Shown: positions 50,577 to 55,758 of the stretch, one piece after another
Layout: each line of letters starts with the position of its first letter
Position numbering within the stretch: the stretch's first letter is position 1
DNA from: an uncultured Actinomycetes bacterium
GTDB taxonomy: Bacteria; Actinomycetota; Acidimicrobiia; Acidimicrobiales; SZUA-35
DNA: 55,758 nt
Assembly (NCBI GenBank): GCA_902826025.1
Contig: CADEDH010000043.1
Span: forward strand, 1 to 55,758
Reading direction: 5' to 3'
Made by a program: the position numbers and the translations under genes
Notes under the pieces: generated by a model
Database searches by the model: none
The model's input: the letters and a program-made list of their open reading frames with translations, nothing else
Told to the model about the DNA's origin: nothing

Positions 50577-51716
50577 CTATCCGAGGTCGTAGACCTCGGC
50601 CAGGTTGCCGTGGAGGATGGCCTGCAGCTCGGTGTCGGTCAGCTGGGCCGTGTGCTCGCCCAGCAGCTCCTGGCTCCAGGGCCAGGTGGAGTCGAGGTGG
50701 GGGAAGTCGCTGGCCCAGCACAGCATCCGGTGCATGGGGGTGTCGTCGAGGCGGCACATCTTGAACGCCACCCAGTCGTCCTGGAAGGTGAGGCGGATGT
50801 GGTCGAGGCAGAACTCCGACGGCATCTTCGACAGCCGCTTGTAGCCCATCACCCCGCCCTCCCGGTTCACGGCATGGTCCATGCGGTACATGAAGTGGGG
50901 GATCCAGCCGGCGTCGGCCTCGGAGCACACCAGCTTCAGCTCGGGATGGCGCTCGAACACACCGCCCAGCACGAACATGGCGATCACGTCCTGGTTGCCT
51001 CTGATGATCGACATGAAGCTGGCGATCTTCGGCCCCCGGTGGCGCTGGCTGCCCATGGTCAGGATGTGGAAGCTGATCGGCATCTTCAGCTCGATCGACG
51101 CTTCCCAGAACGGGCCCCAGTAGGGGTCGTCGTAGTCGGGGCTGTTGCCGTTGTACGTGTCGGCCGGGAAGCCGGGCATCATGATGCCCTTCAGGCCCAT
51201 GTCCTTCATCTTCACCAGGTCGTCGATGCCCTGTTCCACCGACAGCAGCGCGCTCTGGCCCAGGCCGAACAGGCGGCTGGGGTCGTGGGCGCAATACTCG
51301 GCGATCCAGCGGTTGTAGGCCTCCATGCAGGCCTGCTTGTAGGCCAGGTCCTTGTGGTTGCACAGCAGCATGCCAACAGTGGGATAGAGGATCTCGCCCG
51401 CCACCCCGTCGCGCTCCTGGTCGGCGGCCCGGGCCACCGGGTCCCAGCCCGAGCGGTGGATGTCCTCGAAGCGCTTGCCGTGGTTGCGGAGCTGGTCGGA
51501 CGGGATCCCGGCCGAGCTGAGGGGGGCGATGGCGATGGGCTTCATGCCGGGGATGATGAACAGATCGCCCTTGGTCTCATGGGTGATGATCTTGGGGGCC
51601 TCGTCCCGGTACTTCGGGTCGATGTACTTCGTGTAGCAGTCGGGCGGCTCGGTGATGTGCGAGTCGGCCGAGATGATCCCGGCCGGTACCCGGTCGACGA
51701 CCGTGGTGGCGTTCAT
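50577..51716 (-). CDS. Amidohydrolase-family protein (decarboxylase/hydrolase type) 2
   Basis: 379 residues from ATG 51716. It reads IISADSHITEPPDCYTKYID (metal motif with DSH), IIPGMKPIAIAPLSSAGIPS, GEILYPTVGMLLCNHKDLAY, LKGIMMPGFPADTYNGNSPD, FEASIELKMPISFHILTMGS-like strand, and LCWASDFPHLDSTWPWSQEL, where WASDFPH is the family's conserved Asp-Pro-His end. Close in type to 48432-49604 but clearly distinct. With the oxygenase it suggests a catabolic route using several such enzymes. Substrate unknown. Confidence 0.85.
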   Translation of the reverse strand: MNATTVVDRVPAGIISADSHITEPPDCYTKYIDPKYRDEAPKIITHETKGDLFIIPGMKPIAIAPLSSAGIPSDQLRNHGKRFEDIHRSGWDPVARAADQERDGVAGEILYPTVGMLLCNHKDLAYKQACMEAYNRWIAEYCAHDPSRLFGLGQSALLSVEQGIDDLVKMKDMGLKGIMMPGFPADTYNGNSPDYDDPYWGPFWEASIELKMPISFHILTMGSQRHRGPKIASFMSIIRGNQDVIAMFVLGGVFERHPELKLVCSEADAGWIPHFMYRMDHAVNREGGVMGYKRLSKMPSEFCLDHIRLTFQDDWVAFKMCRLDDTPMHRMLCWASDFPHLDSTWPWSQELLGEHTAQLTDTELQAILHGNLAEVYDLG

Positions 51717-51769
51717 GGTGTCCCCCCAAGGGTGTGCGTGTGAGCCCAACGCTACGACCCGCCGTTCTG

Positions 51770-51815
51770 GCGCGTCTAAACAGCGCTCAGCGCTGTTAGA
51801 ACGCGCAATTTCGGG
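51770..51815. repeat. TCA-loop hairpin with AATTTCGGG tail
   Basis: Arms 51770-51786 and 51790-51806 (17 bases, three mismatches) surround loop TCA and are followed by AATTTCGGG (51807-51815). It repeats the layout of the hairpin at 49614-49659, with the same arm length, loop and tail distance. Here it lies in the divergent promoter region of the amidohydrolase and fumarase genes, so it may also act as an operator. Confidence 0.65.
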
Positions 51816-51827
51816 CATGGTGGCTGG

Positions 51828-53240
<1,413 letters not shown>

Positions 53241-53344
53241 GTGGTTCGCCGCGCACCTACACCCTCCAGGCGGTCCGGCCCGTCGGACTCCCACCTGGGG
53301 TTTCTTCTGTTTGGAGGGAGCCGGCGCCGGGTAACGAGCCGGCC

Positions 53345-54511
53345 GTGAGCCCTGACCCGGAACGGCCCACCGGCCGCCCGGATCACCTGGTGCCGTACGA
53401 CGAGGTACGGCGGGTCCTCGTGATCCGGGCTCTGCCCGGACTCGGCGACATGCTGTGTGCCGGTCCGGCGCTGCGCGCCCTGCGCCGCGCCTTCCCCCAG
53501 GCCGACATGGCGCTGCTCGGCCTGCCCGGGGCGGCCGACGTGCTGGCCCGCAGCGGCCACCCTGTCGACCGGGTGCTGCCGTTCCAGGGCTGGCCCGGTA
53601 TCCCCGAAGGCCGGGGCGACCACGGCCCGGGTCCAGCGGGCTCCGGCGAGCCGTCGGCCGAGTGGCCCTCGGTCGACCTGGGCCTCGCCTACGCCGGTCT
53701 GGTGGCGCTGCAGCGGGAGCAGTTCGACCTCGTGCTCCAGCTCCACGGCGACGGCTCGGTGACCAACCAGCTCGCCCTGGCCATCGGGGGCCGGTACACG
53801 GCCGGGTTCCATGCCCCCTCGCTGCCTCCGCCCGCCGCCGGCCACTTCTTTCCCTATCCCGACGACCTCCACGAGATCCACCGCCAGACGCGGCTGCTGG
53901 AGCAGCTCGGCCTGCCCCTCGACGGCGATCACCTGGAGCTCACGGTCAGCAGCGACGACCGGCGCCAGGCCCGGGCCCTGGTGGGGCCCGACCGGTGGTC
54001 GTCGTACGTCTGCCTCCACCCCGGGGCGAGCCGGCCCAGTCGGCGCTGGCCGCCCGAGCGGTTCGCCGCCGTGGGCGACGCTGTGGCCCGGCGTGGGATC
54101 GCCGTGGTCCTCACCGGCTCGGCGGCCGAGGCCGACGTCACGGCCCGGGTGGCGGCGGCCATGGACGAACCGTCTCTCGATCTGGCCGGGCGTCTCACGC
54201 TCGGCCCACTGGCGGCCCTGCTCCAGCAGGCCCGGCTCGCCGTCACCAACGACACCGGTCCCTCGCACCTCAGCGTTGCGGTGCATGTACCGAGTGTCGT
54301 GGTGTACGGCGGCCCCGACCCGTCCGACCCCCGCCGCTGGGCCCCGCTCGACGCCGACCGCCATCGGGCGGTGGTGCCGGCGGGGCCCCGGTGGCCGGAG
54401 GCGGTCGAGGTGCTCGACCAGGTGGACGGCCTGCTGGCCGGCGCCGGCCGGGGCGGTGACTGCGGCCACGGACGGGGGACGGGCGGCATCGAAACGGGAC
54501 GAACAGTATGA
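53345..54511 (+). CDS. Glycosyltransferase family 9 (heptosyltransferase-like) 1
   Basis: 388 residues from GTG 53345. Family pattern: RVLVIRALPGLGDMLCAGPA, LRALRRAFPQADMALLGLPG at the N terminus, VCLHPGASRPSRRWPPERFA (donor-binding) and LAVTNDTGPSHLSVAVHVPS. It transfers a sugar, usually a heptose, from a nucleotide donor to a lipid- or polymer-linked acceptor at the inner membrane face. In an actinobacterium the acceptor is not LPS, so a cell-wall glycan or glycolipid is more likely. First gene of an operon of similar transferases. Confidence 0.88.
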   Translation: MSPDPERPTGRPDHLVPYDEVRRVLVIRALPGLGDMLCAGPALRALRRAFPQADMALLGLPGAADVLARSGHPVDRVLPFQGWPGIPEGRGDHGPGPAGSGEPSAEWPSVDLGLAYAGLVALQREQFDLVLQLHGDGSVTNQLALAIGGRYTAGFHAPSLPPPAAGHFFPYPDDLHEIHRQTRLLEQLGLPLDGDHLELTVSSDDRRQARALVGPDRWSSYVCLHPGASRPSRRWPPERFAAVGDAVARRGIAVVLTGSAAEADVTARVAAAMDEPSLDLAGRLTLGPLAALLQQARLAVTNDTGPSHLSVAVHVPSVVVYGGPDPSDPRRWAPLDADRHRAVVPAGPRWPEAVEVLDQVDGLLAGAGRGGDCGHGRGTGGIETGRTV

Positions 54512-54530
54512 ACGAGCGGATGGAGCAGCC

Positions 54531-55721
54531 ATGAACCACGGAGCCACCCGGGGGGCTGAGCCCCGGCGGATCCTGGTCGTGCGCCTCGACAACCTGGGCG
54601 ACGTGGTGCTCCTCAGCCCGGCGTTGCGGGCGCTCCGGGCCCGGTATCCCGACGCCCACCTGGCGCTGCTGGCGTCGGCCACGGGCGCCCGGGCGGCGCC
54701 CCTGCTGCCCTGGGTCGACGAGGTGTTCGTGCTCGATGCCCTGTGGCAGCAGCTGAGCCCCGACGGGGCCGACTGGTACGGCGACATCACCGCCATCTCC
54801 CGCCTCCGCCAGGCCCGGTTCGACGCCGCCTTCATCTTCACCAGCTGGGCCCAGTCGCCCCTTCCGGCGGCCTACTTCTGCCACCTGGCCGGCATACCGG
54901 AGCGGGTGGGGGAGGCGAAGGAGTTCGGCGGGGCCGTCCTCACCACGGCGGCCGAACCGGGGCTCGACGAGGAGCACCAGGCGTCGCGCAACCTGCGTCT
55001 GCTGGCGGCGGCCGGTATCCCGGCCCAGGGCGATCACCTGGAGCTGGAGCTTCCGTTGCCCGCCGCCTACTCGGCCCAACGATTGCTGCGCGAGGCCGGC
55101 GGCGACCCGCTCCGTCCCTACGCCGTCGTGGCTCCGGGGGCCAGCGCCCGCTCCCGACGGTGGCCGGCCGAACGGTTCGGGACGGTGGTGGCCGGCCTGC
55201 GCCGCCTCGGCCTGGCCTCGGTGATCGTGGGCGGGTCCAACGACCACGAGCTGGCCGCAACCGTGTTGGCCGCCAGCCGGGAACTACCCGGCGGCCCGGT
55301 GTCGGGGGCGTCGGTGGCCGGGGCGTCGATCCCGGCGGCGGGTGAGGATCTACCGGCGCCGACCGTTGATCTGTCGGGCCGGACCTCGGTGCCCGAGATG
55401 GCGGCCCTGGTGGCGGGGGCGGCGCTGGTGGTCACGAACAACTCGGGCCCGATGCACCTGGCCGAGGCGTTCGGGCGGCCGATGGTGGTGGCCTTCGCCG
55501 GCACCGAGCTGGAGGGCCAATGGGAACCCCGTCACGCTCCGGCCCGGCTCCTGCGCCGGCCCACGGCCTGCAGCCCCTGCTACGGCTTCGACTGCCCCTA
55601 CGATCTGGCCTGCCTCGACGTGACCCCGGACGAGATGCTGGCGGCGGCGGCCGACCTCCTCCATCCGGCCCCTCCCATCGCGCTGCCGCCTGTGCCGGCC
55701 GCCACGGCACTGCCGGCATGA
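54531..55721 (+). CDS. Glycosyltransferase family 9 (heptosyltransferase-like) 2
   Basis: 396 residues from ATG 54531, preceded by GGAG. Same family as its upstream neighbour: RRILVVRLDNLGDVVLLSPA, LRALRARYPDAHLALLASAT, VVAPGASARSRRWPAERFGT, VVTNNSGPMHLAEAFGRPMV. A Cys-rich C-terminal segment (PTACSPCYGFDCPYDLACLD) is frequent in GT9 enzymes. It starts 20 bases after the first transferase and its stop overlaps the next start (ATGA, 55718-55721). The pair probably adds two successive sugars of one surface glycan. Confidence 0.88.
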   Translation: MNHGATRGAEPRRILVVRLDNLGDVVLLSPALRALRARYPDAHLALLASATGARAAPLLPWVDEVFVLDALWQQLSPDGADWYGDITAISRLRQARFDAAFIFTSWAQSPLPAAYFCHLAGIPERVGEAKEFGGAVLTTAAEPGLDEEHQASRNLRLLAAAGIPAQGDHLELELPLPAAYSAQRLLREAGGDPLRPYAVVAPGASARSRRWPAERFGTVVAGLRRLGLASVIVGGSNDHELAATVLAASRELPGGPVSGASVAGASIPAAGEDLPAPTVDLSGRTSVPEMAALVAGAALVVTNNSGPMHLAEAFGRPMVVAFAGTELEGQWEPRHAPARLLRRPTACSPCYGFDCPYDLACLDVTPDEMLAAAADLLHPAPPIALPPVPAATALPA

Positions 55722-55758
55722 CGAGGCGGCTGCGGATACTGACGTGGCATGTCCACGG
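55718..55758 (+). CDS. Glycosyltransferase, 5' end only (cut by window edge)
   Basis: Thirteen codons are visible: MTRRLRILTWHVH. The ILTWHVHG beginning is common in GT4-like transferases of actinobacterial glycan operons, and the 4-base overlap with the GT9 gene supports a third transferase. The rest lies outside the window. Confidence 0.55.
   Translation, partial: MTRRLRILTWHVH

Noticed and set aside
745..51805. Shared 13-mer CTGTTAGAACGCG at 745-757 and 51793-51805
   Set aside because: A few dozen 13-base matches are expected by chance in a window this size, and the surroundings differ.

Overview
The window comes from a high-GC Gram-positive-type genome, most likely an actinobacterium and plausibly one of the Acidimicrobiia. 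The reasons are strong G/C third-position bias, frequent GTG starts, many ATGA/GTGA stop-start overlaps, a luciferase-like (F420-type) oxidoreductase, DUF4386 and LAL-type LuxR genes, and abundant TetR regulators. The phylum-level placement is inference. I see no rRNA, tRNA, CRISPR array, transposase or integrase gene.

Region 1 (about 1-9,660) looks accessory. It is visibly less GC-rich and loosely packed. It holds small lipoproteins, a metallo-beta-lactamase-fold hydrolase, a SnoaL-like protein, an ECF sigma factor with a membrane-anchored partner, and two-gene or orphan small ORFs. Long spacers carry a family of short dispersed repeats. One gene (982-1369) appears frameshifted.

Region 2 (9,681-14,790) starts with a luciferase-like monooxygenase, a decayed SDR gene and a TetR repressor facing two identical palindromic operators. 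The divergent operon encodes a redoxin whose active-site position is an in-frame TGA. The context reads U-P-P-C, and a SECIS-like hairpin follows, so this is a probable selenoprotein. It is fused to a DsbD-N-like domain and followed by a haloalkane dehalogenase-like hydrolase and an unknown protein. A PPOX-fold protein closes the region.

Region 3 (15,055-28,541) is transport and regulation. It contains an Amt ammonium transporter, a divergent CPA2 antiporter fused to a GlnD-like HD/ACT regulatory tail, an MFS exporter with a TetR regulator, and a second TetR with a DUF1059 gene. ArsR/SRPBCC, MarR, DUF4386, a small protein and a MalT-like LuxR regulator follow.

Region 4 (28,721-39,086) is one tightly overlapping five-gene operon: DUF4132, MoxR AAA+ ATPase, DUF5682, VWA and SWIM zinc finger. 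It resembles the E. coli yehI/yehL-M-P-Q (molR) set and is of unresolved function. It is followed on the other strand by a three-gene operon: DUF3891, NTF2-PPOX fusion and an unusual family A DNA polymerase with proofreading motifs and a large insertion.

Region 5 (43,275-55,758) holds a Coq4-motif protein and an NADP-binding reductase with its TetR. A catabolic set follows (Rieske oxygenase alpha and beta subunits, 3Fe-4S ferredoxin, SRPBCC protein, two amidohydrolases), then a DUF2231 membrane protein, fumarase C and the start of a cell-envelope glycosyltransferase operon running off the right edge.
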